The notes beneath the pieces are model-generated. The model did not search any database, was not told the origin of the DNA, and saw only the letters and a list, made by a program, of their open reading frames with translations. Source: Alphaproteobacteria bacterium (GTDB lineage Bacteria > Pseudomonadota > Alphaproteobacteria > Rs-D84). Taken from it: DNA of 33,664 nt. Below, one piece after another: positions 18,841 through 26,116 of the stretch. Position 1 is the first letter of the stretch. Each line of letters begins with the position of its first letter. A program made the translations under genes and the position numbers. The stretch is taken from contig JAFYXG010000017.1 in the NCBI GenBank assembly GCA_017546265.1, positions 1 through 33,664 on the forward strand. The letters are read 5' to 3'.

Positions 18841-19038
18841 CTAGCGTTGCTGGCCCTTTATCATTGAGTGCAATTGGTGCAGGTATCCGATTATCAATTC
18901 TTCACTGCGGGTCGGACTGGCCAGCACACGAAACTTACATGGAAACTTCTCGGGATTGCGAATGCACGTGCCCGGTTTTGTCACTGATTTAGATTTACCG
19001 GGACAATCCTCAAGTTTGATGCAATAAAAATCTGTCAT
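18841..19038 (-). CDS. Small Cys-containing protein, 65 residues, first gene of the four-gene run
   Basis: A basic protein with four cysteines at 6, 12, 25 and 34 (YCIKLEDCPGKSK, GTCIRNP, FPCKFRV) and a helical C-terminus. AAGGGGT precedes the ATG at 19038. The cysteines are spaced like a possible zinc site, but unlike the C-x2-C-x3-C motif of the two paralogues downstream. Its family is unknown. The position and spacing suggest co-transcription of 19038 to 18010. Confidence 0.65.
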   Translation of the reverse strand: MTDFYCIKLEDCPGKSKSVTKPGTCIRNPEKFPCKFRVLASPTRSEELIIGYLHQLHSMIKGQQR

Positions 19039-19160
19039 ATTTACCCCTTATACTTTAACTATATCGTAAATTTAGCACAAACATACGAACAGTCAAGCAT
19101 TTATACCGCCCCTAACCCAGCACATACAAGTGCCACAAAAGATATAAAAAAACACCAAAA

Positions 19161-19535
19161 TTATTTCGCAATAACAGGAACAACAATATTTGCGTCATAA
19201 GTGCACATATTGCCTGCCATACCGTCAACAGCCAAACCTATCAAGCCACCAAATACGATATTGCCAAAAACCCATGGGTTCACACCAGATGACACAATCG
19301 CGTTGGACTGTTGAACCTTTTTATCTTCCATAACATGAACCGTCACCGCAGAACATGATTTTGGCACACTTATCAATGTTGGCAGTGTCAATTCTTGCAC
19401 TCCTGCCTTGGAGATAACCTGTGCATTTACCTTGGCCCCGTTACTGGTCATCAAATTTATTGTATCAGGCCCTCCATCAACAATCGTGGCACAAGCCCCC
19501 AGACCCACTGCGGATAAAACAATTAGTTTTTTCAT
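19161..19535 (-). CDS. Small lipoprotein
   Basis: A 124-residue lipoprotein: MKKLIVLSAVGLGAC with a lipobox (LGAC, lipidated Cys15), followed by ATIVDGGPDTINLMTSNGAKV. The start of the mature part (CAxIVxG, then a strand rich in Thr/Asn/Gly) and the hydrophobic glycine-rich segment near the end (VFGNIVFGGLIGLAVDGMAG, about 88-107) match a common class of small Gram-negative lipoproteins of unknown function, some of which are phage-linked. The ATG at 19535 is preceded by GGGGGAGA. It is transcribed alone as far as I can see. Confidence 0.8.
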   Translation of the reverse strand: MKKLIVLSAVGLGACATIVDGGPDTINLMTSNGAKVNAQVISKAGVQELTLPTLISVPKSCSAVTVHVMEDKKVQQSNAIVSSGVNPWVFGNIVFGGLIGLAVDGMAGNMCTYDANIVVPVIAK

Positions 19536-19557
19536 TTCTCCCCCAATCAAGCAAAAA

Positions 19558-19800
19558 ATTAAACCGCCATGGGATGTTAGGCGGTCGGGGAGTTGGTAAT
19601 CAGTATATCATTGATTCTGTCGCCTTTGGGTTGCCCCTGTTGTATAACGATCAGCCCCCCGACCTGTTTGGTCAGGGATAAATAACGACACAAAACCACA
19701 GGAATGACATCAGATAACGATGCCATACGCAATTTTGCACCGGATATACTGGGCCTACCACAGCCCCGAACCCATATCCCTATGGATTCAATTCACAGTT
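19558..19800 (-). other. Unassigned segment: open frame without a good start, ending in a terminator-like hairpin
   Basis: On the minus strand a frame is open from 19792 to a TAA at 19577-19579 (71 codons, including GKLR-like and VIPVVLCRYLSLTKQ text) but offers only an internal ATG and no ribosome binding site. Its stop lies inside a hairpin, ACCGCC (minus strand, 19585-19580) against GGCGGT (19568-19563), followed by TTTAATTTTTT. The segment also has several small inverted repeats. It could be a truncated gene with its original terminator or a structured RNA. From 19800 to 20050 I see nothing convincing. Confidence 0.35.
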
Positions 19801-20050
19801 TATCATTAAAAATCAAAAATGTAAATTGAATATATCGTTGGATAAATTGTTGTGGGACATGGGGCTTGTTTTTGCCCCGCCCCATCAGGCACACCACCCC
19901 AGGTTGCAACACACCATATTCTCAACACCCGATTCAACCACAGATTGTTATTCGCACCACCAAGCACGTAATTAAAGGCGTATTTTTCTTTATCCTGCAC
20001 ATGGTCTGGGATAAAATTAGCAATAAAAATACAAAAAATAAAAAAAACAC

Positions 20051-20079
20051 TTGAAATGATTTTCAATACAGTATATTAT
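20051..20079 (+). promoter_or_regulatory. Promoter of tRNA-Asn
   Basis: TTGAAA (20051-20056) and TATTAT (20074-20079) are spaced by 17 bp and end 12 bp before the mature tRNA. Confidence 0.7.
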
Positions 20080-20091
20080 AAGCAACGCTAT

Positions 20092-20167
20092 TCGGGCATA
20101 GTTCAGTCGGTAGAACAACGGACTGTTAATCCGTATGTCGTTGGTTCGAGTCCAACTGCCCGAGCCA
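20092..20167 (+). tRNA. tRNA-Asn (anticodon GTT), CCA encoded
   Basis: The acceptor stem TCGGGCA pairs with TGCCCGA, followed by G and an encoded CCA. The D arm carries GTTC...GAAC, the anticodon stem is ACGGA/TCCGT with loop CTGTTAA (anticodon GTT), and the T arm is GTTGG-TTCGAGT-CCAAC. The length of 76 nt is normal. Sequence style changes just after this gene, which suggests that its 3' end was the integration site of an element. Confidence 0.96.
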
Positions 20168-20173
20168 GAATTT

Positions 20174-20196
20174 CCGCAGATTTCTGCGGATTTTTT
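20174..20196 (+). terminator. tRNA-Asn terminator
   Basis: CCGCAGA pairs with TCTGCGG over a 2-nt loop and is followed by ATTTTTT. Confidence 0.9.
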
Positions 20197-20350
20197 ATTG
20201 TTTTCTACATACTGGGAAATGGCCCAAAATTGTCCAAAAATGGATTAAATAGCGTCTTATACCATCTCATACAATTACATAATCACACAGAATCACACAG
20301 AAAACGCCGGTAGATTTCTATGTAGATTTCATTATGATTTCATTTTTTTA
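20197..20350. other. Probable left boundary of an integrated element, with short direct repeats
   Basis: No gene is visible here. The stretch contains AATCACACAG twice in tandem (about 20,279-20,298) and TAGATTTC twice (about 20,312-20,332), followed by a related TGATTTC. Short repeated sites beside a tRNA 3' end are typical of integrase arm-binding regions. The assignment is inference; no integrase gene lies in the window and the second att copy would be outside it. Confidence 0.4.
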
Positions 20351-20352
20351 CA

Positions 20353-20385
20353 TCAAAAAACCGCCCGGATGGGCGGTATTTTTAT
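20353..20385. terminator. Terminator of the minus-strand membrane-protein operon
   Basis: ACCGCCC (20360-20366) pairs with GGGCGGT (20371-20377) over GGAT. On the minus strand it is followed by a T run. It closes the operon ending at 20401; the plus-strand side also has T residues, so it may act both ways. Confidence 0.85.
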
Positions 20386-20400
20386 CAGCACTCAATTGCC

Positions 20401-20976
20401 TTATTCCCAATAATTATATGCATTTGTCTGTTTCTTAGACTCTTCCTCAAGCATGCTCTCTATTTCCTTCTTGATTTTCTTAGCTTGTGGAAGAACATCT
20501 GCGTCTTTTTCCACTTTGATTATCGTGGCCAAAGAACTAGAAATAGCCTTCAGTACCAATTCTCTGTCTATTTCTTTATCTTGGAAAGATTCAGTAGAGC
20601 AATACAGTTTAGCAGCAGCTCTGATCTTCTGTGAAAGTTTGGGATATTCCTCATCATATTCTGACATTATCACATTCAATTCTCTTTCCAGATCCAACTC
20701 TCTTATCTCTGTCTGATATCTTTGGTCATTTTTTATTTTAGTATAATTTTGCTGGGTCTTTTGCTCGTTTCCATCGGAAAATGCTTTTTTAATTTCTGGC
20801 CACCACCAAAAGAGTAGCCCCAATATTCCTGGCACAAAACCACATATAACCAGGTACTGGAAGCCATCATGTTGGCAGAAAGAACGTTCAAATATTTCTT
20901 TACAAGTGGAATAATCTGATAACACCATTATCGCTATAATTTCATAGATTGCCAAAAATGTTACAAGTTTCTTCAT
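20401..20976 (-). CDS. Membrane protein with two N-terminal helices and a cytoplasmic coiled coil
   Basis: A 191-residue protein with hydrophobic segments at about 4-20 and 41-60, then a long charged, helical C-terminal part (about 65-191; for example ELDLERELNVIMSEY, KAISSSLATIIKVEKD and EIESMLEEESKKQ). It is the last of three membrane-protein genes on the minus strand, 14 nt after the previous stop. I do not recognise a family. Codon use (many GCT, TCT, AGA) differs from the genes left of the tRNA and resembles the Hsp70 operon opposite. Confidence 0.75.
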   Translation of the reverse strand: MKKLVTFLAIYEIIAIMVLSDYSTCKEIFERSFCQHDGFQYLVICGFVPGILGLLFWWWPEIKKAFSDGNEQKTQQNYTKIKNDQRYQTEIRELDLERELNVIMSEYDEEYPKLSQKIRAAAKLYCSTESFQDKEIDRELVLKAISSSLATIIKVEKDADVLPQAKKIKKEIESMLEEESKKQTNAYNYWE

Positions 20977-20990
20977 TTTATTTTCCTTTT

Positions 20991-22001
20991 TTATTTATTG
21001 TCTGTCTTGTCGACCAATTTTTCGGCACATGTTAAAGTAGCTTTAGTGCCGATTTCTTCTCTGATTCTGGACATTTCGTCTTCATCATCTAAATTTGCAT
21101 CTGGATATCCTTTAATTCTGTCGTTTTCAAAGTCTATCACATTATACATCTCTTCTGCATAACAACCGCAAAATTCTTCGGCAGTCTTTATTATCTCAGT
21201 TCTTGCAACTACGTCAGCCTCAATTTCAGGTGACATATCTTCTACAAAGCCCCGATAGCATTCAGTATATATATTGTTCTTAAATTCCGCTTTTTGCTCT
21301 AATGAATAAGGGTAGAAAAGCAGCGCAATAAACATTCCAAGAATAAAGCCGCCAATTGATATCAAAAATGGACGAACAACCCCAATCTTATGCTTTTTAT
21401 ATTCTCTAGCCTTTCTTCTCTCAAACTCCACCTTGATTGATAGGTATAATAATATTACCCATACAATGGTCCAACCGTAATAAACTATAATAAATGGCAT
21501 TGAATACTCGCCGCTACCAAACGATGTAGAGGTTAATATAAAATCAAATGCTTTGAATGCTGCCAAAAACAATAGTGGCCATATTAAACCACGTTTGATG
21601 GAGTACCACAGCGCAAATGAAGCACCGGCAAGCATCAGCATATAACATGCTCTGTAATCAGCACCTATTGTTCTGAAAATAGAATCTAAGAATGCTAACA
21701 CAAATAATATCAACGCCCAATACCTAGGTGATTGATACCATTTTTTTGAGTAGTAGTTCCTTGTGTCATCTTCTATCTCTGTATTTATGTTTTTTTTCAG
21801 AAATCTGCAGTAGCTTAGTAAACCTCCTTTCTTTTCAACAAAAACATACCTGAAGAAACTGACAGCCAGGAATGCTAATATTCCGGCCATCGCACATAAC
21901 ATAGCAACATTGATTATTCCAAGTTTGAACCTATTTCCAAGAACAATCCCACATGCTACGCAAAAGGTTGTAATATAGTCCGTTTGCTTGTTTTTATTCA
22001 T
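20991..22001 (-). CDS. Multi-spanning membrane protein of unknown function
   Basis: A 336-residue protein with about six membrane helices (roughly 28-52, 93-112, 118-135, 138-158, 168-190 and 212-230) and a soluble acidic C-terminal domain (about 235-336) with cysteines in YTECYRG, EEFCGCYAEEM and LTCAEKL. Part of this tail may face the periplasm with disulfides. It lies 12 nt downstream of the gene at 22014-22607 and 14 nt upstream of the next, so the three genes are one operon. No family recognised. Foreign-looking codon use. Confidence 0.78.
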   Translation of the reverse strand: MNKNKQTDYITTFCVACGIVLGNRFKLGIINVAMLCAMAGILAFLAVSFFRYVFVEKKGGLLSYCRFLKKNINTEIEDDTRNYYSKKWYQSPRYWALILFVLAFLDSIFRTIGADYRACYMLMLAGASFALWYSIKRGLIWPLLFLAAFKAFDFILTSTSFGSGEYSMPFIIVYYGWTIVWVILLYLSIKVEFERRKAREYKKHKIGVVRPFLISIGGFILGMFIALLFYPYSLEQKAEFKNNIYTECYRGFVEDMSPEIEADVVARTEIIKTAEEFCGCYAEEMYNVIDFENDRIKGYPDANLDDEDEMSRIREEIGTKATLTCAEKLVDKTDNK

Positions 22002-22013
22002 TGCAGACTCCTA

Positions 22014-22607
22014 TTATTCATTCATTTTCTTATCAAGGAACAAGATTGTTTTTATACTTACTGGTAAAATCAACAGCCAGAATAGAACCCACCACATTGA
22101 TACCGCATCATCGTCATCGTATATAAAATGTTTGTAGTGCATTAAATCTATGAAATTCTGACATTGATCTTTTGTAACAGGAGCCCAATATTTTACACCT
22201 AACCCTTTAACTGTTTCCCTGGCCATTATCAGCTGATAATTAGCTAATTTTTTGTATTCTTTTTTCTTGCATGCAGAATAAATATCTATCGCCGTATTAT
22301 GATTGTTTAGAATTTCTTTATAGGCAACTATGTCTAATACAAAGTCTTCTTTCCAATCCCCTGGCGCATATTTTGCAAATTCTTTTCCATATTTAGTTAC
22401 ATGTATGTATTTACTTCCTGGGGTTCCGGCGACAACAAGAGGAACTCTTTCAAAATCCCCACCATCTATCATAGAAACCATCTCTGCTTTGATTCGTGGG
22501 TTGTCAGAATAGTCATTCACATATCGTGCATATCCAAAGCAAGCAATAGCCATCATCACGCCAAGATACCACTGTATTTTTTTTATTTTTAGCAATACTT
22601 TCTTCAT
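22014..22607 (-). CDS. Bitopic membrane protein with a large soluble middle
   Basis: A 197-residue protein with a membrane helix at about 12-27 and another near the C-terminus (about 169-190, WWVLFWLLILPVSIKTILF). The roughly 140-residue region between them is soluble and mixed; with two helices it lies on one side of the membrane, by charge probably the periplasm (MKKVLLKIKKIQ is cytoplasmic). GGGAGTG precedes the ATG at 22607. First gene of the divergent operon. No family recognised. Confidence 0.75.
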   Translation of the reverse strand: MKKVLLKIKKIQWYLGVMMAIACFGYARYVNDYSDNPRIKAEMVSMIDGGDFERVPLVVAGTPGSKYIHVTKYGKEFAKYAPGDWKEDFVLDIVAYKEILNNHNTAIDIYSACKKKEYKKLANYQLIMARETVKGLGVKYWAPVTKDQCQNFIDLMHYKHFIYDDDDAVSMWWVLFWLLILPVSIKTILFLDKKMNE

Positions 22608-22630
22608 GAATCACTCCCACGATTTGATTT

Positions 22631-22690
22631 ATTTCATAAATCTAGCAACAAAAAATAAATCTTTCAATAAATATCTAATATTTCATAAAT
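22631..22690. repeat. Direct repeats of an 11-bp near-palindrome in the divergent intergenic region
   Basis: ATTTCATAAAT occurs at 22631-22641 and 22680-22690, 49 bp apart, with a variant (TTTCAATAAAT) at about 22663-22673. The core ATTT-CAT-AAAT is palindromic in its arms. The first copy overlaps the -10 of the minus-strand operon and the third lies just upstream of the promoter of the CpXC gene at 22727, so these may be operator sites. Confidence 0.4.
22639..22667 (-). promoter_or_regulatory. Promoter of the divergent membrane-protein operon
   Basis: On the minus strand TTGAAA (22662-22667) and TAGATT (22639-22644) are spaced by 17 bp, with TGC directly before the -10 (extended -10). The ATG at 22607 is 31 nt downstream of the -10. 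Confidence 0.55.
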
Positions 22691-22695
22691 TATTG

Positions 22696-22704
22696 TGTTA
22701 AAAT
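22696..22704 (+). promoter_or_regulatory. Extended -10 element in front of the first CpXC gene
   Basis: TGT followed by TAAAAT (22699-22704) lies 22 nt upstream of the ATG at 22727, which has AAGGGGTG as ribosome binding site. No good -35 is seen, as is usual for extended -10 promoters. Confidence 0.45.
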
Positions 22705-22726
22705 ACATGTAATAAAGGGGTGTGAT

Positions 22727-23155
22727 ATGAGCTTACAATTTGACGCAAATTTGAACTGCAATGTTTGTGGCAACAGTTTTGATGCAAAACTATACAAAAC
22801 AATCTGGGGAGAAATTCCTGAAAACCGTAGACTCGTTATGTCTGATCAGATAAACGTTGTTACCTGTCCTCATTGTGGCAACAGTTCTCATGTTGCATCC
22901 TCCCTGTTTTACACAAATTCGAAGCAGGAATTTGCCGTCTGGTATGAACCCTTTCATGATCCAATGATTGATTCTGATACCGAAGGATATAAAAAGTTTG
23001 GTGGTCCCAATTGCTACTTTGCAACAGCCCCTAGAATTAAAGACTGGGAAGACTTTAAGGATACAATTCGAAAGTTTGAAGACGGTGAGTTCAAAGGAGG
23101 CAGACCCAACTTGTCTTCTGTCCTAAAAGGGATACTGTCAAATTTCAAAAAATAA
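22727..23155 (+). CDS. CpXC-domain zinc-ribbon protein, soluble
   Basis: A 142-residue protein with two Cys pairs, C11-x2-C14 (CNVCG) and C47-P-H-C50-G, matching the CpXC domain (named for its C-P-x-C motif), a likely zinc ribbon. After it comes a segment ending FAVWYEPF (about 69-77) and a helical tail. The protein at 29570-30208 has its four cysteines at exactly the same positions and a matching VVWYRPC segment, but adds a C-terminal membrane helix. This gene has its own promoter and terminator, so it is transcribed separately from the Hsp70 operon directly downstream. The biochemical role of CpXC proteins is not known to me. Confidence 0.78.
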   Translation: MSLQFDANLNCNVCGNSFDAKLYKTIWGEIPENRRLVMSDQINVVTCPHCGNSSHVASSLFYTNSKQEFAVWYEPFHDPMIDSDTEGYKKFGGPNCYFATAPRIKDWEDFKDTIRKFEDGEFKGGRPNLSSVLKGILSNFKK

Positions 23156-23166
23156 TTTTCATTATT

Positions 23167-23191
23167 GCCCCGGCTCGGGGCTTTTTTTTTT
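23167..23191 (+). terminator. Terminator between the CpXC gene and the Hsp70 operon
   Basis: GCCCCG pairs with CGGGGC over GCT and is followed by ten T residues: a strong intrinsic terminator. Confidence 0.92.
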
Positions 23192-23210
23192 CAAAAGTAT
23201 ATTGTTTTTG

Positions 23211-23240
23211 TTGGAAAAATTTCATATTACATGCTAGAAT
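23211..23240 (+). promoter_or_regulatory. Promoter of the Hsp70 operon
   Basis: TTGGAA (23211-23216) and TAGAAT (23235-23240) are spaced by 18 bp, with TGC directly before the -10, the same TGC-TAGA pattern as the divergent operon's promoter. GAGG follows before the ATG at 23284. No CIRCE-like inverted repeat is seen. Confidence 0.55.
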
Positions 23241-23283
23241 ATCAAAATATTAAATCAAAATCCTTATTTCATAGAGGTTATTC

Positions 23284-23619
23284 ATGAATGAAAACACATT
23301 AGATTTTATCCTTGAACTTCAAAGATTGCCAAAAACAATCAACAAAATGCTTATGGTTATGCCCCCTGAAGAACAAAAACGCCACAAGGCACAGTTAACG
23401 TGGTTCTTTAAGAAGGCTGATGAGTTTATTGCTAGCAACGGTTTTTCTTTTGTTGCATGTGAGGGGGTGTATGATGTCGGTTTGCCATATACACCCCTAA
23501 ATTTGTCTGATTTTGACAAAGATGCGGTATTAGTGATTGACCAGGTTATTGAACCAACAATCATGCACAATGGGAAGGTTGTTAAAACAGGAACAGTTTT
23601 ATTAAAAAAGGCGGAATAA
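23284..23619 (+). CDS. GrpE-like short protein, candidate nucleotide-exchange factor
   Basis: A 111-residue protein directly upstream of the Hsp70 gene; the stop abuts the Hsp70 ATG. I see a helical N-terminal half (about 5-50) and a beta-rich C-terminal half. The C-terminal half resembles the GrpE head: a glycine after the helix (NGFSFVACEG, Gly53), then a strand segment, and IEPTIMHNGKVVKTGTVLLKK (89-109), which parallels the GrpE ending of the form kGYklnGrviRpAmVvVak. The long dimerising coiled coil of true GrpE (normally 170-200 residues) is absent. The role is inferred from this weak resemblance and the position grpE-dnaK-(AAA)-dnaJ. It could instead be a novel Hsp70 partner. Confidence 0.55.
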   Translation: MNENTLDFILELQRLPKTINKMLMVMPPEEQKRHKAQLTWFFKKADEFIASNGFSFVACEGVYDVGLPYTPLNLSDFDKDAVLVIDQVIEPTIMHNGKVVKTGTVLLKKAE

Positions 23620-26112
23620 ATGACTTATTTTATTGGTATTGACTTAGGGACAACAAATAGTGCTATTTCATCATACGATGGTGAGAATGTTAAAGTTTGG
23701 AAGAGTTCTGATGGGTTTGATGTTACACCATCTGCTATTTTCGTGGATAAGCGTGGCAATAAGTATGTAGGGTCGAGAGCTTACCAAATGACAGCATCTG
23801 ATCCTGACAATGTTGCAGTAAGATTTAAGCGCATGATGGGTACCAGCACTATGGTTTCTATTCCTAACTTAGGCAAAGAACTAACTCCAGAGGAATGTTC
23901 TGCGGAAGTCCTGAAAACATTGTTCAATTATCTGCCTGATGAGATTCGCAAGGATCCGGACCTGGCAACTGTTATTACTGTTCCAGCAGCATTTGACCAA
24001 AAAGCAAAAGATGCTACATTGGCTGCTGCAAATATGGCTGGCCTTGGCAAGGTGGCTTTGATGCAGGAACCTGTTGCTGCGGTTATGAGCATAATGAAAA
24101 CACGTCCAGAAGATGGTGTATTCCTTGTTTACGATTTGGGTGGTGGTACCTTGGATGTTGCTGTAGCAGAAACAACTAACGGCCGTGTTAGTTTGCAAAG
24201 CCATGGGGGTATTTCCGTATGCGGCGGCCGTGACTTTGACCGTGCTTTAATTGAAAAAGTTGTCTATCCATGGATGCAACAAAGATTTAAACTGCCTGCT
24301 GAATTCTGGTCATTAGATAAATACAAGACCATCGCTGGTGTGATCAATCACGCAACTGAGGAAGCTAAGAAAGTTTTGTCAGATAGAGAAGCAGCAACTA
24401 TCTCTGTACCAGAATCCCAACTACGTGTTCAGGATGAAGCTGGTGAAGATTTGTATATTGACGTAGAAATAACACGTGAAACATACAATCCATTGATAGA
24501 GGAACAAATCCAGGACACAATAAAATCGGTTCGTGACACTCTGGAAGCAGCAGGCTTGAGAACACAAGATGTTGCAAGAATTGTTTTTGTTGGTGGCCCA
24601 ACAAATTATAAACCATTACGAGATAAGGTGTCAGCAGAGTTAGGCATTGCTGCTAATACCGAAGTCAATCCTATGACCGCAGTTTCAGAGGGCGCAAGTA
24701 TATTTGCTGAATCTATTGACTGGTCTACTGATGGACACGCAAAAAAGAACACTCGAGGTTCAATTGAGTCCAATGGCCCTATCAATGTAAAGTTTGACTT
24801 TATTGCACGTACTCCTGACTCCCGTACGAAACTGGTTGTAACCATGCCGGAAGCAAAAAATGGCAGCTATGAATTCCAAATAGATTCGCTGGATACAGGT
24901 TGGTCATCCGGTAAAATCTCAATGAACGAAAAAACTCCTGTGGATTTATTGCTTTCTAAAAATGGAGAAAACACATTCAAGGCATTTGTATTTGATTCAA
25001 CAGGTGAGCTTGTCCCTCTGGAAGAAAATAAAATCGTTATCACAAAGACTGCTGCAACCATTGATTCTATTCCGGCATCACATACAGTTTTTCTGGGTGT
25101 TTTAGATAGACTTGGTGGTACTGCTGTTCCAGAATATTTGGTTAAAGCTGGCGATATGCTACCTAAGCGCACAACCGTTAAGCTGAAGGCCGCTGAAACA
25201 TTGAAAGCCGGCGACATGGCATCCCTGAACTTCAACTTATGGGAAGGAGATATTGTAAATCCAATTGAGGACAATCGTCCTATTGGTAGCATGAAGATAT
25301 CTGGAAAGGATTTTGATGAAGGTGTCATCCCTGCCGGTGCTGAAATAGAATGTATGTTTGAAATGTCTGATGACGGCAATATCAGCATGCAGGTTTCTAT
25401 TCCTAGCATTCGTGGCTCTTTTGATTCAAACAGAAACTTCTACTCTAGACAGGACGGTCAAAAAGACTACACAGAGGCTGCAGGAGAAATTCTAGTTGAT
25501 GCAGAAGAAACTAAACACCGTGCTGACACCCTTGCAGAAAGCATAGATGATCCAGATTTGGATTCCGCTATTAACAAGCTAAACAACGCATCATCCCTGT
25601 CCTCTACAGAAAGGGACCCTGAAAAGGCTCGTGCGGCAGAAGAGCAAATCTTGCAAGCAAAAAAAGACCTGGCTAAGGTACGTAAAAAGCATTTACAAAC
25701 AATCCGTCAGAAGGATTTAGATTCTATTGTCGACTTGTTTGATCCTTTGCGTAAGACAATGACACCAGTTGAAACCAGTGCTGTGGACAACCTGATTGCC
25801 AGCGCAAAAAGAAAAATTGCGGATACAAGTGGTGAATTTGAAACATATCTGTCTGAACTGCGCAGCAAATTATTCACTGTATTGTGGCGACAGGATTGGT
25901 ATATTGTTGGTAAGTTTAAGGCTATTGCTGCACGTCCTGGAGCTGTTTCTGACAAGGCCAAGTTTAAGACCCTGGTTGCGGCAGGTCAAAATGCAATGGA
26001 ACACGATAACATTGAAAGACTTAGAGAGGTTGTTATTGAACTGATGTCCATAAGCTATGCAAGCAGTGTGGACTATGAAGATATGAATATCACAAATATT
26101 GTAAGAGGTTAA
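23620..26112 (+). CDS. Hsp70/DnaK-family chaperone with an inserted beta domain and extended C-terminus
   Basis: An 830-residue ATP-driven chaperone. The nucleotide-binding domain (1-366) is intact: phosphate-1 motif IDLGTTNS (7-14), Lys70 in RFKRMMG, Glu150 in QEPVAAV, phosphate-2 YDLGGGTLD (171-179) and adenosine motif VGGPT (324-328). DnaK normally passes at once into the substrate domain; here about 100 extra residues with beta-domain composition (about 386-478) intervene. A recognisable SBD-beta follows (about 485-610, including RTTVKLKAAETLKAGD, LWEGD and IGSMKISG), then a helical lid-like region and an extra helical extension to 830. It is therefore about 190 residues longer than DnaK and is not the housekeeping copy. 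Codon use is unlike the genes left of the tRNA. Confidence 0.9.
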   Translation: MTYFIGIDLGTTNSAISSYDGENVKVWKSSDGFDVTPSAIFVDKRGNKYVGSRAYQMTASDPDNVAVRFKRMMGTSTMVSIPNLGKELTPEECSAEVLKTLFNYLPDEIRKDPDLATVITVPAAFDQKAKDATLAAANMAGLGKVALMQEPVAAVMSIMKTRPEDGVFLVYDLGGGTLDVAVAETTNGRVSLQSHGGISVCGGRDFDRALIEKVVYPWMQQRFKLPAEFWSLDKYKTIAGVINHATEEAKKVLSDREAATISVPESQLRVQDEAGEDLYIDVEITRETYNPLIEEQIQDTIKSVRDTLEAAGLRTQDVARIVFVGGPTNYKPLRDKVSAELGIAANTEVNPMTAVSEGASIFAESIDWSTDGHAKKNTRGSIESNGPINVKFDFIARTPDSRTKLVVTMPEAKNGSYEFQIDSLDTGWSSGKISMNEKTPVDLLLSKNGENTFKAFVFDSTGELVPLEENKIVITKTAATIDSIPASHTVFLGVLDRLGGTAVPEYLVKAGDMLPKRTTVKLKAAETLKAGDMASLNFNLWEGDIVNPIEDNRPIGSMKISGKDFDEGVIPAGAEIECMFEMSDDGNISMQVSIPSIRGSFDSNRNFYSRQDGQKDYTEAAGEILVDAEETKHRADTLAESIDDPDLDSAINKLNNASSLSSTERDPEKARAAEEQILQAKKDLAKVRKKHLQTIRQKDLDSIVDLFDPLRKTMTPVETSAVDNLIASAKRKIADTSGEFETYLSELRSKLFTVLWRQDWYIVGKFKAIAARPGAVSDKAKFKTLVAAGQNAMEHDNIERLREVVIELMSISYASSVDYEDMNITNIVRG

Positions 26113-26116
26113 AGAA

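Noticed and set aside
19806-20066. 86-residue minus-strand frame with a hydrophobic N-terminus
   Set aside because: Starts with TTG inside the tRNA promoter, lacks a ribosome binding site, and the C-terminal half reads like non-coding translation.
20279-20298. Tandem AATCACACAG as a CRISPR fragment
   Set aside because: Only two adjacent 10-bp units without spacers; integrase arm sites or chance are better explanations.
20056-20313. 85-residue plus-strand frame across tRNA-Asn
   Set aside because: It runs through the tRNA gene and its terminator, so it cannot be a normal coding sequence.
23167-23283. CIRCE or heat-shock operator in front of the Hsp70 operon
   Set aside because: No TTAGCACTC-type inverted repeat, and no sigma-32-like -10 (CCCCAT type); the promoter looks like an extended -10 sigma-70 type.
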